13,053 nucleotides of DNA from an uncultured Roseateles sp. GTDB lineage: Bacteria > Pseudomonadota > Gammaproteobacteria > Burkholderiales > Burkholderiaceae. A model generated the notes under the pieces. It did no database searches, had not been told where the DNA came from, and saw nothing but the letters and a program-made list of their open reading frames with translations. Location: contig CAMPJJ010000132.1 in NCBI GenBank assembly GCA_946886855.1, positions 1 to 13,053 of the forward strand, given 5' to 3'. A program made the position numbers and the translations under genes. Shown piece by piece: positions 1-8,005 of the stretch. Numbering within the stretch: position 1 is the stretch's first letter; each line of letters opens with the position of its first letter.

Positions 1-485
1 TCAACCCGACCGGCCGCTTCGTCATCGGCGGCCCGCAGGGCGACTGCGGCCTGACGGGCCGCAAGATCATCGTCGACACCTACGGCGGCGCCTGCCCGCA
101 CGGCGGCGGCGCGTTCTCGGGCAAGGATCCGACCAAGGTGGACCGCTCGGCCGCCTACGCGGCCCGCTACGTGGCGAAGAACATCGTCGCCGCCGGACTG
201 GCCAAGCAGTGCCAGATCCAGGTGGCGTACGCGATCGGCGTCGCGCGTCCGATGAACGTCACGGTCTACACCGAAGGCACCGGCGTCCTGCCCGACGAGC
301 AGATCGCCGCGCTGGTCAACGAGCACTTCGACCTGCGACCCAAGGGCATCATCCAGATGCTGGACCTGCTGCGCCCGATCTACGGCAAGACGGCGGCCTA
401 CGGCCACTTCGGCCGTGAGGAGCCGGAGTTCAGCTGGGAGCGCACGGACAAGGCGAAGGCGCTGCGCGCAGCGGCCGGGCTGTAA
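1..485 (+). CDS. metK: S-adenosylmethionine synthetase, C-terminal part (5' end outside window)
   Basis: MetK makes S-adenosylmethionine from methionine and ATP in the cytoplasm, normally as a tetramer. The reading frame begins at base 3 and gives the last 160 residues of a family usually about 390 long. It contains the signature [19 protein letters not shown], the glycine-rich phosphate-binding loop and following helix, preceded by [21 protein letters not shown]. The usual GGAAPHGGG appears here as GGACPHGGG, one Cys in place of Ala. The stop is TAA at 483-485 and an intrinsic terminator follows at 543-572, so metK closes its transcript here. Its product is the SAM whose by-product, SAH, is removed by AhcY at 9896-11329. 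The identification is secure. Confidence 0.97.
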   Translation, partial: NPTGRFVIGGPQGDCGLTGRKIIVDTYGGACPHGGGAFSGKDPTKVDRSAAYAARYVAKNIVAAGLAKQCQIQVAYAIGVARPMNVTVYTEGTGVLPDEQIAALVNEHFDLRPKGIIQMLDLLRPIYGKTAAYGHFGREEPEFSWERTDKAKALRAAAGL

Positions 486-542
486 TCTCCCTCCCTCCAG
501 ACCGGTCATTTGCCGCACGCGCGGCAACTTGATCCCCCGACT

Positions 543-572
543 CAGGGCCGCCTCGTGCGGCCCTGGTCGTTT
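543..572 (+). terminator. Rho-independent terminator after metK
   Basis: CAGGGCCGC (543-551) pairs perfectly with GCGGCCCTG (557-565): nine base pairs around a 5-nt loop, followed by GTCGTTT. A smaller stem, GCCGC-ACGC-GCGGC, lies just upstream. The T-tract is short, but the position, 58 nt after the metK stop, fits a terminator well. Confidence 0.75.
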
Positions 573-598
573 GAGGAAGTCGGGCATCGCGGCAGAAT
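571..598 (+). promoter_or_regulatory. Candidate sigma-70 promoter of the first diguanylate cyclase
   Basis: TTGAGG (571-576) and CAGAAT (593-598) are separated by 16 nt, giving reasonable -35 and -10 boxes. The expected start of transcription falls on or next to the ATG at 605, and no Shine-Dalgarno motif lies close to that ATG. The mRNA may therefore be leaderless. The -35 box overlaps the T-tract of the metK terminator. Confidence 0.45.
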
Positions 599-604
599 GA
601 CCGC

Positions 605-1678
605 ATGCACGCCATGCCGACCTCGCCGTCCCCGCTGACCATCCTGATCGTCGACGATCAAAGCGCCACGCGCGTGGCGCTGACCGCGGAACTGGATCGC
701 GCGGGGCACCGCGTGCTGGAAGCCGACAGCGCCGAGTGGGCGCTGGAGCTGTTCCGCCGCTACCGGCCCGACCTGGTCCTGCTGGACGTGGAGATGCCGG
801 GCCACGACGGTTACTGGACCTGCCGCGAGATGCGCGCCGCCGAGCCCGGCGGCTGGACGCCGATCATCTTCCTGTCCCAGTTCAACCAGGACGAGGACGT
901 GTGGAAGGGCATCGAGTCCGGCGGCGACGACTACCTCGTGAAGCCGGCCTCCGCGATGATCCTGCACGCCAAGCTGCGCGCGATGCAGCGCCTGGCGCAG
1001 ATGCGCGCGCGGCTGGTGCAGATGTCGGAGGAACTGCGCGCCGCCAACGCGCAGCTGGAGGAGCTCTCCAGCGTCGACGCCATGACCGGCCTGATGAACC
1101 GGCGCGCGCTGGACGCGCGGCTGCAGCAGGAGCTGGACCTGGCCCGCCGCGACGGCAAGCCGCTGACGCTGATGCTGTGCGACGTCGACCACTTCAAGCG
1201 CTACAACGACGCGGCCGGCCACGTCGCCGGCGACGCCTGCCTGCGCCGCATCGGCCAGCTGCTGAAGGAGACCTGCCGTCGCCCGAGCGACTGCGCCGGC
1301 CGCTACGGCGGCGAGGAATTCGCGCTCGTGCTGCCCAACACGCCGCGCTCCGGCGCGATGACCTACGCCCGCGCCCTGATGCGCACCGTGGAACTGGCCG
1401 CGATCCCGCATCCGGATTCGCCGACCGGCGCCACGATCACGCTCTCGGGCGGGATCACGACCTGCCTGCCCGACGAGAGCACCAGCGCCGAAGGCCTGAT
1501 CATCCGGGCCGACGACGCGCTCTACAACGCCAAGTCCACCGGCCGCAACCGCTTCTTCAGCTACGAGATGCAGATGGACACGGCGGAACAGCGCCGGCAG
1601 GCCGCCGCGTCTGCCGCGGCCGCGCCGGCTGCCGCGGTGCCGCCGGCACCCGGCGTGCCGCCCTCGTCCCCGACTTGA
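605..1678 (+). CDS. REC-GGDEF response regulator, diguanylate cyclase (first of a tandem pair)
   Basis: This predicted cytoplasmic enzyme joins two GTP into cyclic-di-GMP under control of a phosphorylated receiver domain. Residues 11-128 form the REC domain, with acidic D17/D18, phosphoacceptor D61 in LLDVEMP, S91 and K113. A charged, probably coiled helix (about 129-156) leads into the GGDEF domain, which opens with DAMTGLMNRR. The active site is GGEEF at 235-239. RPSD at 226-229 sits exactly five residues before it, so the inhibitory product-binding I-site is present. The layout, one REC plus GGDEF, is that of WspR rather than PleD (two REC domains). The C-terminal 25 residues are low-complexity Ala/Pro and absent from the next gene. 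ATG 614 is an alternative start. No partner kinase is in the window. Confidence 0.93.
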   Translation: MHAMPTSPSPLTILIVDDQSATRVALTAELDRAGHRVLEADSAEWALELFRRYRPDLVLLDVEMPGHDGYWTCREMRAAEPGGWTPIIFLSQFNQDEDVWKGIESGGDDYLVKPASAMILHAKLRAMQRLAQMRARLVQMSEELRAANAQLEELSSVDAMTGLMNRRALDARLQQELDLARRDGKPLTLMLCDVDHFKRYNDAAGHVAGDACLRRIGQLLKETCRRPSDCAGRYGGEEFALVLPNTPRSGAMTYARALMRTVELAAIPHPDSPTGATITLSGGITTCLPDESTSAEGLIIRADDALYNAKSTGRNRFFSYEMQMDTAEQRRQAAASAAAAPAAAVPPAPGVPPSSPT

Positions 1679-1699
1679 GGCATACCCGAACTGCCCTCG

Positions 1700-1720
1700 G
1701 CGGGACCGGCCCCGCATAAT
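1700..1720 (+). promoter_or_regulatory. Spacer between the two cyclases: small hairpin and -10-like box
   Basis: GCGGG (1700-1704) can pair with CCCGC (1711-1715) around a 6-nt loop, and CATAAT (1715-1720) overlaps its 3' edge. CATAAT matches five of six bases of the -10 consensus, but no convincing -35 lies 16-18 nt upstream. The second cyclase may have its own weak promoter or be read through from the first. Confidence 0.3.
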
Positions 1721-1763
1721 CGGCTCCGGCACATCTGGTTGCCGCCGTCGACGATGCCCGGCC

Positions 1764-2786
1764 ATGGACGCTTCCGCCTCGCTGCCGCCTGCCTCGCTCC
1801 CGCCGCTGCGCATCCTGGTCGTGGATGACCAGGCCAGCACGCGCGGTGTCCTGTGCAGCCAGTTGCAGGCGATCGGACATCACACGCTGGAGGCGGACGG
1901 CGGCGACAGCGCCCTGGCCCGCTTCGACGGCGACCATCCCGACCTGGTGCTGCTCGACGTCGAGATGCCCGACCACGACGGCTACTGGGTCGCCAGCCAG
2001 ATGCGGGCGCACGAGAACGGCGGCTGGACGCCGATCATCTTCCTCTCCAGCCGCGACCGCGACCAGGACCTCTGGCTGGGCATCGAGTCCGGCGGCGACG
2101 ACTACCTGGTCAAGCCCGTCTCCAACACCGTGCTGCAGGCCAAGCTGCGCGCGATGCAGCGCCTGCGGCGGATGCAGACGCGGCTGCAGGAGGTCTCCGA
2201 CGACCTGCGGCACAGCAACGAGCGGCTGGAGAAGCTCTCCGGCGAGGACGCGCTGACGCGCCTGCTGAACCGCCGCGCCTTCGACGCCCGGCTCGCCCAG
2301 GAGATCGCCTGCGCGCGCCGCGACCAGACGCCGCTGACCCTGGTGCTGTGCGACATCGACCACTTCAAGCGCTACAACGACAACTTCGGTCACCTGGCCG
2401 GCGACGCCTGCCTGCAGCGTGTCGCGCTGCTGCTGCAGGAGACCTGCCGACGCCCGCGCGACTGCGCGGCCCGCTACGGCGGCGAGGAGTTCGCGCTGAT
2501 CCTGCCGGGCACGCCGCGCTCCGGCGCGATGACCTTCGCCCGGGCGGTGATGCGCACACTGCGCAACTGCAACATGCGCCATCCGGACTCGGTCGAATCC
2601 CACGTCACGCTGTCCGGCGGCATCACCACCTGCGTGCCCGATGCGGAGACCTCCGTCGAAGGCCTGCTGCGGCGCGCCGACGACGCCCTCTACACGGCGA
2701 AGTCGCGCGGGCGCAACCGCTTCTTCAGCTTCGAGATGCAGATGGACACCGTCGAGCAGGCGCCGAGCGGCTTCGCGCCGCTGTGA
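1764..2786 (+). CDS. REC-GGDEF response regulator, diguanylate cyclase (second of a tandem pair)
   Basis: This is a clear paralog of the gene at 605-1678, with the same REC-helix-GGDEF order and long identical peptide stretches (GGWTPIIFLS, IESGGDDYLVKP, CDxDHFKRYND). The REC domain (about 15-132) has D21/D22, phosphoacceptor D65, S95 and K117. GGEEF is at 239-243, with I-site RPRD at 230-233 placed correctly, so both catalysis and product inhibition look intact. It lacks the Ala/Pro tail of its neighbour and ends at residue 340. The 85-nt gap fits either one operon or separate promoters. No clear ribosome binding site precedes ATG 1764, but the REC domain begins shortly after it. The paralogs differ most in the surface of the REC domain and in the linker, so they may answer to different kinases. 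Confidence 0.93.
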   Translation: MDASASLPPASLPPLRILVVDDQASTRGVLCSQLQAIGHHTLEADGGDSALARFDGDHPDLVLLDVEMPDHDGYWVASQMRAHENGGWTPIIFLSSRDRDQDLWLGIESGGDDYLVKPVSNTVLQAKLRAMQRLRRMQTRLQEVSDDLRHSNERLEKLSGEDALTRLLNRRAFDARLAQEIACARRDQTPLTLVLCDIDHFKRYNDNFGHLAGDACLQRVALLLQETCRRPRDCAARYGGEEFALILPGTPRSGAMTFARAVMRTLRNCNMRHPDSVESHVTLSGGITTCVPDAETSVEGLLRRADDALYTAKSRGRNRFFSFEMQMDTVEQAPSGFAPL

Positions 2787-2796
2787 TCTTCCTGCG

Positions 2797-2820
2797 CCCT
2801 CTCCCGCTGGCGGGTGAGGG
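2797..2820 (+). repeat. REP-like short palindrome
   Basis: CCCTCTCCCGC (2797-2807) faces GCGGGTGAGGG (2810-2820), an 11-bp arm with one mismatch around a 2-nt spacer. It lies 10 nt after the stop of the second cyclase and no T-tract follows. Palindromes with CCCTC/GAGGG ends are common interspersed elements in proteobacterial genomes. It could also protect or weakly terminate the upstream transcript. No second copy was found in this window. Confidence 0.5.
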
Positions 2821-2930
2821 TGGGGGGAGGGCCAGCGGCCTGGGCCGTCCACCCGCCTTGGCAGGCTCTGCTGACAGACCTGGTGCTGGGCGGGAGTACC
2901 GTCACGACTTTCGATGACCCCTGCTTCCGA

Positions 2931-4028
<1,098 letters not shown>

Positions 4029-4037
4029 ATAAGGACG

Positions 4038-5066
4038 TCACGCGTTCACGAGCGCCATCGACACCTCCGGGTAACGGTCCCCGGCGACCGGGAACTCGTC
4101 GAGCAGGTCCCGCAGGTCCTCGCGCAGCACGTCGTTGAGCCGCAGGCGCGCGGCCATCGCGTTCTCCTCCAGCCGCGCGATCGACCGGGTGCCGGGAATC
4201 GGCACGACGTCCGGCCCGCGGTCCAGCAGCCAGGCGAGCGCCAGCTGCGCCGGCGCCAGGCCGTGGTCGCGGGCCAGCGCGACGATCGCGTCGGCCAGCG
4301 CGAGGTTCTGCGCCAGGTGGCCCTCCTGGAAGCGCGGATTGACGCGCCGCCAGTCGTTGGCCGCCAGCTGATCGGCGCTGCGGATCGCGCCGGTCAGGAA
4401 GCCGCGTCCCAGCGGGCTGTACGGCACCAGGGCGATGCCGAGCTCGCGGCAGGTCGGCAGCACCTCGGCCTCGACGTCCCGGGTCCACAGCGAGTACTCG
4501 GACTGCACCGCCGCGATCGGATGCACCTTGTGGGCGCGGCGGATGGTCTCGGCCGACGCCTCGGACAGGCCGATGTGGCGCACCTTGCCGGCGCGCACCA
4601 GCGCGGACATGGCGCCGACCGTCTCCTCGATCGGCACGGACTTGTCGACGCGGTGCAGGTAGTACAGGTCGATGTGGTTGACGCCGAGGCGGCGCAGGCT
4701 GCCGTCGCAGGACGCGTGGACGTTCAACGGCCGGCCGTTGACGCCGGCGGAGAGCCCGTCGGCATTGCGGACGATGCCGAACTTGGTGGCGAGCACCACC
4801 TCGCGGCGACGGTTGGCGAGCAGCCCGGACAACAGCCGCTCGTTGGCGCCGTTGCCGTAGATGTCGGACGTGTCGAGGAAATTCATCCCCAGGTCCAGCG
4901 CGCGGTGCAGGACGGCCATCGACGTGGCCTCGTCGGCGGGCCCGTAGAAATCGGACATCCCCATGCAGCCGAGGCCGAGCGCGGAGACCTCCGGTCCATG
5001 CGCGCCGAGCCGGCGACGCGGCAGCTGGGGCAGGTTGTTGAGCGGTTCCCTGGACATGAGGGTCAT
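4038..5066 (-). CDS. Aldo/keto reductase, AKR13-like
   Basis: This is an NADPH-dependent reductase of aldehydes or ketones with a TIM-barrel fold, 342 aa, complete and cytoplasmic. The catalytic tetrad is visible: D65 and Y70 in [12 protein letters not shown]95 in LATKFG and H138 in [18 protein letters not shown] near the N-terminus is typical of AKR13 (YakC-like) proteins. The cofactor-binding part is seen in [12 protein letters not shown] and [13 protein letters not shown]. The start is well supported: AAGGAG lies 7 nt before the ATG at 5066-5064. It is divergent from an AraC-family regulator across 190 nt, an arrangement often seen where the regulator controls the reductase. The natural substrate cannot be read from sequence. 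Detoxification of reactive aldehydes is one possibility. Confidence 0.92.
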   Translation of the reverse strand: MTLMSREPLNNLPQLPRRRLGAHGPEVSALGLGCMGMSDFYGPADEATSMAVLHRALDLGMNFLDTSDIYGNGANERLLSGLLANRRREVVLATKFGIVRNADGLSAGVNGRPLNVHASCDGSLRRLGVNHIDLYYLHRVDKSVPIEETVGAMSALVRAGKVRHIGLSEASAETIRRAHKVHPIAAVQSEYSLWTRDVEAEVLPTCRELGIALVPYSPLGRGFLTGAIRSADQLAANDWRRVNPRFQEGHLAQNLALADAIVALARDHGLAPAQLALAWLLDRGPDVVPIPGTRSIARLEENAMAARLRLNDVLREDLRDLLDEFPVAGDRYPEVSMALVNA

Positions 5067-5146
5067 GGCGGCACTCCTTCAAAAGCGGTGGGAGCGCGAC
5101 GACCCGGACGGCCGCCGCGATGAGGGAGAGCTTAGAAATCCGGCCC

Positions 5147-5197
5147 CCTCCGGAACCAGCGCAATGCTCGTCCGTCCTTGCCCAATCCTCCGGAACC
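5147..5197. promoter_or_regulatory. 11-bp direct repeat in the reductase/AraC divergent promoter region
   Basis: CCTCCGGAACC occurs exactly at 5147-5157 and again at 5187-5197, so starts are 40 nt apart, close to four helical turns. AraC-family activators usually bind direct repeats. These are candidate operators for the neighbouring regulator, but repeat spacing is the only evidence. Confidence 0.4.
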
Positions 5198-5243
5198 CGG
5201 TCCGCCGCGCACGCGGGCGCTGGCGGCGCGCGCGAGGGACTTG

Positions 5244-5249
5244 CACAAT
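5244..5249 (+). promoter_or_regulatory. Candidate -10 box of the AraC-family gene
   Basis: CACAAT lies 7 nt before ATG 5257 and no Shine-Dalgarno motif is suitably placed (the nearest GAGGG is about 18 nt away). Transcription would start at about the ATG, giving a leaderless mRNA. No good -35 is seen, which would be consistent with dependence on an activator. Confidence 0.4.
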
Positions 5250-5256
5250 CCGACGC

Positions 5257-6198
5257 ATGGTCGCCCCCACTCCGATTCCCCTCGCCGACGGCTTCCCCGA
5301 CGCGCTGCAGGCCCTGCGCGCGCAGATGGTGGATCTGACGCTCCGGCACATCGACGGCGAAGGCTCCCGCCCGACCGCCATCCCCTGCCTGCACCTGATC
5401 AAGGCCAGCTGCAGCATGCCCAAGACCGCGCCGGCCTTCTACGAACCCGGCCTGGCCATCGTGCTGCAGGGGCGCAAGAAGGTGGAGCTCGGCACCGAGA
5501 CGCTGTACTACGACCCGCTGCACTTCCTGCTGGTGTCGATGCCGATGCTGCCCAAGGGCGGCGTCATCGAGGCGACGCCGGACAAGCCCTACCTGTGCGT
5601 GCGCATCGACTGCTCGACGGCGACGCTGGCGGAGCTGATGCTCGAGGTCGGCCCGGCGAGTACCGACGCGTCGCCGTCGGCGCAGTCGGGGCTGAACGTC
5701 GCGCCGGTGTCGGAGTCGCTGCTGAGCGCCGCGCTGCGCCTGATGCAGCTGCTGGACAACCCGTCGGACCAGCGCGTCATGGCACCGCTGCTGCAGCGGG
5801 AGATCTTCTATCGCGTGCTCACGGGACCGCTCGGTCCGCGGCTGCGCGCGCTGGCGCAGCAGGACAGCGCGACACGCCGCCTGTCGCGCGCGATCGACGA
5901 GCTGAACCGCCGCTTCAGCGAAGCCATCAGCATCGACGAGCTGGCAGCGGTCGCGCACATGAGCGCCTCGACGCTGCATCAGCGCTTCAAGCAGCTGACG
6001 AGCATGTCGCCGATGCAGTACCAGAAGCAGCTGCGGCTGCAGCACGCGCGCCGGCTGATGCTGGGCGAAGGGCTGGACGCGGCCGCCGCGGCGCACCAGG
6101 TCGGGTATGAAAGCGCCTCGCAGTTCAGCCGCGAGTACCGCCGCCTCTTCGGCACACCGCCGCGCGCCGACATCGAGCAGCTGCTGCGCGCGGGATGA
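5257..6198 (+). CDS. AraC-family transcriptional regulator (AraC_N plus HTH_18)
   Basis: This is a 313-aa DNA-binding regulator. Residues 35-180 match the AraC_N-type sensor domain, with PTAIPCLHLIKAS, then FYEPGLAIVLQGRKKVELG and the strand LYYDPLHFLLVSMPMLPKGG. The C-terminal HTH_18 domain has a first helix-turn-helix at about 225-246 (ISIDELAAVAHMSASTLHQR) and a second at about 274-302, ending in the family signature VGYESASQFSREYRRLFGTPP. ATG 5257 is chosen because the frame upstream, though open back to 4963, encodes unlike residues and overlaps the reductase. It probably controls the divergent reductase and itself. The effector is unknown, possibly a small aldehyde or other carbonyl compound. 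Confidence 0.9.
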   Translation: MVAPTPIPLADGFPDALQALRAQMVDLTLRHIDGEGSRPTAIPCLHLIKASCSMPKTAPAFYEPGLAIVLQGRKKVELGTETLYYDPLHFLLVSMPMLPKGGVIEATPDKPYLCVRIDCSTATLAELMLEVGPASTDASPSAQSGLNVAPVSESLLSAALRLMQLLDNPSDQRVMAPLLQREIFYRVLTGPLGPRLRALAQQDSATRRLSRAIDELNRRFSEAISIDELAAVAHMSASTLHQRFKQLTSMSPMQYQKQLRLQHARRLMLGEGLDAAAAAHQVGYESASQFSREYRRLFGTPPRADIEQLLRAG

Positions 6199-6254
6199 GG
6201 CCCCGGCGCGGCATGCCGGCATCGCGATTCACGGCCTGGGCGCCGCCGCGGCCC

Positions 6255-6950
6255 TCATCTGCTGAAGCAGTTCCCCGCCATCGCGGGCGCGTCCTTGAGG
6301 CGATCGTCGGTCGGGTTGAGCGCGGCGACGCGGTTCTCATACACCCGCGTGCACTTGCTCCCTTGCCGGATCACCTTGGAGCCCGAGCCGCTCGTCGACA
6401 CGGCGGATACGATCGGCAGCGTGCCGGCGGCGTCCGCGATCGCGGACTCGACGGTGCGCGGCACGCTGTGACTGCGCTCGTCGTTGCGGATCAGGTCGGC
6501 CATGCGCAGGCGCGGATCGGACGCGGCGCCGGACTTCGGCAGCGCGAGATTGAGCGTCGTGCGCCCGTTGCCGAGCGGCGCTGAGGCGCTCGAGGCTGGC
6601 GTGGCCGGCAGGGCCGGCGCCGCGACGGTCTGGATCGATGTCGACGGCGGCATGGCGCTGAGGATCACCTCCGGCGGCGCCACGAAGATCGGCGCGGGCC
6701 GGTCGTCCCGACGCTGGAACGGCGTCCAGGGCGCCGGCCGGTCCACGACGGTCGATCGATCTGCGATCTCTGTCGCGGGCGCGGTCACCATGGCGATCTC
6801 GATCGAGCGCGGCGGGGTCCGGACAGCCAGGAACGCCTTCCCATGCCCGAGCCAGAGCAGCACGACGGCCGTCCCCTGCACGAGCAGCGCCGCCATCCCG
6901 GCGATCCTGCGGCGGCCCCTGCCGGCCGGCTCCCACTGCGTCACCGTCAT
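6255..6950 (-). CDS. Hypothetical single-pass membrane protein with periplasmic Pro/Ala-rich region
   Basis: No family is recognised with confidence. The 231-aa product starts with basic GRGRRR (10-15), followed by one hydrophobic segment at about 17-36, so the rest should lie in the periplasm. Residues 60-130 are rich in Pro, Ala and Ser, like the spacer of TonB-type proteins, but no TonB C-terminal domain follows. The compact C-terminal part (about 145-231) contains RMADLIRNDER, SKVIRQGSKCTRVYENRVAALNP and two cysteines, C200 and C228, which could form a disulfide. The ATG at 6950-6948 has only a distant AGGA. A TACCAT at 7013-7008 on this strand could be its -10 box. It converges with the AraC gene, 56 nt apart. 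A cell-envelope role is a guess. Confidence 0.6.
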   Translation of the reverse strand: MTVTQWEPAGRGRRRIAGMAALLVQGTAVVLLWLGHGKAFLAVRTPPRSIEIAMVTAPATEIADRSTVVDRPAPWTPFQRRDDRPAPIFVAPPEVILSAMPPSTSIQTVAAPALPATPASSASAPLGNGRTTLNLALPKSGAASDPRLRMADLIRNDERSHSVPRTVESAIADAAGTLPIVSAVSTSGSGSKVIRQGSKCTRVYENRVAALNPTDDRLKDAPAMAGNCFSR

Positions 6951-7377
6951 GACGGCGTACCGCGTCCTGCCATCGCGCCCTCCCCGGCGGACTTGTCCCG
7001 GGGCGGGATGGTAGCCGCGACCCGGCCCCGACCTCCCCGCACCCCGGGTGATCGCGACACGTGCGCGAATCCGGCGCTTGGGCTACAATCGCCGCTTGAC
7101 TCGCACAAGACCACCCTCTTCAGGTCTTCTTCTGCAGCCCCTCCGGTCCCTCCCAAGGACCCTTCTGCGAGCGGCTCGCACCAGCATCACCCCCCGGTTC
7201 GTGCGCTTGAGCGTTTCTGGTTTCAGCTTGTCTGTTCGCCCTTCGGCCGACCGACCTCTGGAACCACTTTCCGTGCCCCTTCTGTTCGTATCATCGGATC
7301 GAAGTGACACACCTTCACATACCGCGCCAAGACGGTTGCTTATTGCGATTGCCTGTCAAGGCGCACACCTCAAAATA
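6951..7377. other. Gene-free divergent control region and long leader (427 nt)
   Basis: No credible coding region was found here. A frame open from GTG 7048 into the next small gene has low-complexity Arg/Leu/Ser content and looks like untranslated leader. From left to right it holds the upstream region of the minus-strand membrane protein, a plus-strand -10 box at 7084-7089, then about 280 nt of pyrimidine-rich, foldable leader. GC content falls sharply from about 7300 onward compared with the surrounding genes. Confidence 0.6.
7084..7089 (+). promoter_or_regulatory. Candidate -10 box for the small protein/infA transcript
   Basis: TACAAT stands in the context GGCTACAATCGCCGC, the same ACAATCGC core as in the ahcY promoter at 9682. 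The position 17 nt upstream (GTGCGC) is a poor -35. Transcription would begin near 7096, leaving a leader of about 280 nt before the first likely start codon. Confidence 0.5.
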
Positions 7378-7404
7378 ATGATGCATAACAAACGCATTGA
7401 GGTG
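7096..7404 (+). ncRNA. Candidate structured 5' leader of the small protein/infA mRNA
   Basis: Several local stems can be drawn: GGTCC with GGACC near 7147-7163, GCGAG-CGG-CTCGC near 7168-7180, and TTCG-t-ATC with GAT-CGAA near 7286-7304. The last is an exact 8-bp stem, CACCTCAA (7366-7373) with TTGAGGTG (7397-7404), enclosing both possible start codons. Long structured leaders are known for cold-shock and translation-factor mRNAs. This one matches no riboswitch class I can name. Structure is by eye only. Confidence 0.4.
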
Positions 7405-7596
7405 GGGCGATTCCTTGTCTCACCGATGACCAAACCCCATGCCGACGGCGGATTCGCCGCGGCTGTCTCGATCCAGTCGGGACGCGGCATGGCCAGCATT
7501 GATCGCGTCATGCGATTCGTGCCGACCTTCGAGACCCGCCGCGCCGCATTGCGCTACGCGGAGACCGAAGGCACCGCCTGGGCGCGCAGCAACTGA
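7378..7596 (+). CDS. Small hypothetical protein upstream of infA (71-72 aa)
   Basis: Adjacent ATG codons at 7378 and 7381 give 72 or 71 residues. The product contains [29 protein letters not shown] and [20 protein letters not shown]. It reads as a small mixed alpha/beta protein with alternating hydrophobic strands and a C-terminal helix, with no signal peptide or membrane segment. I recall similar short proteins of unknown function in Burkholderiales but cannot name a family. There is no Shine-Dalgarno motif and the start codons sit inside a hairpin loop. It lies 85 nt before infA on the same strand and probably shares its transcript, suggesting a link with translation or stress. Its base composition near the start is more AT-rich than its neighbours. 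Confidence 0.62.
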   Translation: MMHNKRIEVGRFLVSPMTKPHADGGFAAAVSIQSGRGMASIDRVMRFVPTFETRRAALRYAETEGTAWARSN

Positions 7597-7681
7597 GCCG
7601 CGCGCCGCTGATTTCCGAGGCGAGGGCCTGCGGCAGACCGCGGCTGGCGCCCTTTTCATCTTCAAGCATGGAGCAAGCCGT

Positions 7682-7939
7682 ATGGCCAAGGAAGAACTGA
7701 TTGAAATGCAGGGTGTCGTCAACGAAATCCTGCCGGACTCGCGCTTCCGCGTGACGCTGGAAAACGGCCATCAGGTCATCGCCTACACGGGCGGCAAGAT
7801 GCGCAAGCATCACATCCGCATCCTGGCCGGCGATGCCGTCTCGCTGGAAATGTCGCCGTACGACCTGACCAAGGGCCGGATCACCTTCCGTCACCTGCAG
7901 CGTTCGAACCACTCGGGCCCGCCGCCGGTCCGTCGCTGA
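7682..7939 (+). CDS. infA: Translation initiation factor IF-1 (second-copy type)
   Basis: IF-1 binds the A site of the 30S subunit and works with IF-2 and IF-3 in initiation. The 85-aa protein begins [20 protein letters not shown] and continues with the OB-fold signature [20 protein letters not shown], then [30 protein letters not shown]. It is longer than the usual 72-residue IF-1 because of a basic C-terminal tail ([15 protein letters not shown]). No ribosomal protein genes are nearby, so this is probably the additional infA found in many Burkholderiales rather than the ribosomal-operon copy. GGAG at 7670-7673 lies 8 nt before the ATG, a good ribosome binding site. The shared leader with the small gene upstream suggests condition-dependent expression. 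Confidence 0.95.
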   Translation: MAKEELIEMQGVVNEILPDSRFRVTLENGHQVIAYTGGKMRKHHIRILAGDAVSLEMSPYDLTKGRITFRHLQRSNHSGPPPVRR

Positions 7940-7946
7940 CGCCTGA

Positions 7947-7972
7947 CCGCGGGAGGGTCCGCCCCCCCGCGG
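7947..7972 (+). terminator. GC-rich hairpin just after infA
   Basis: CCGCGGG (7947-7953) pairs with CCCGCGG (7966-7972), and GGG with CCC continue the helix after a single bulged A. The hairpin starts 8 nt after the infA stop. No T-tract follows, so it may act as a stabilising or weak terminating structure. Confidence 0.45.
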
Positions 7973-8005
7973 GAGCGTCGCCAGACTTGTTCGACGCTTC
8001 GGTGA

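Noticed and set aside
542..1840. Minus-strand open frame opposite the first cyclase
   Set aside because: It shadows a conserved gene and crosses the metK terminator. No domain or ribosome binding site is seen.
4963..5256. Upstream extension of the AraC-family gene
   Set aside because: It would overlap the start of the divergent reductase and encodes residues unlike the family.
6213..6222. Perfect 10-bp palindrome ATGCCGGCAT between the AraC gene and the membrane protein gene
   Set aside because: It is short, has no spacer or T-tract, and such palindromes are expected by chance in GC-rich DNA.
7048..7377. N-terminal extension of the small protein from GTG 7048
   Set aside because: It would begin upstream of the -10 box and consists of Arg/Leu/Ser/Pro-rich residues unlike a real domain. 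The leader interpretation is better.
7439..7681. N-terminal extension of infA in its own frame
   Set aside because: It overlaps the small gene in another frame, is low complexity, and IF-1 homology begins exactly at ATG 7682 with a good ribosome binding site.
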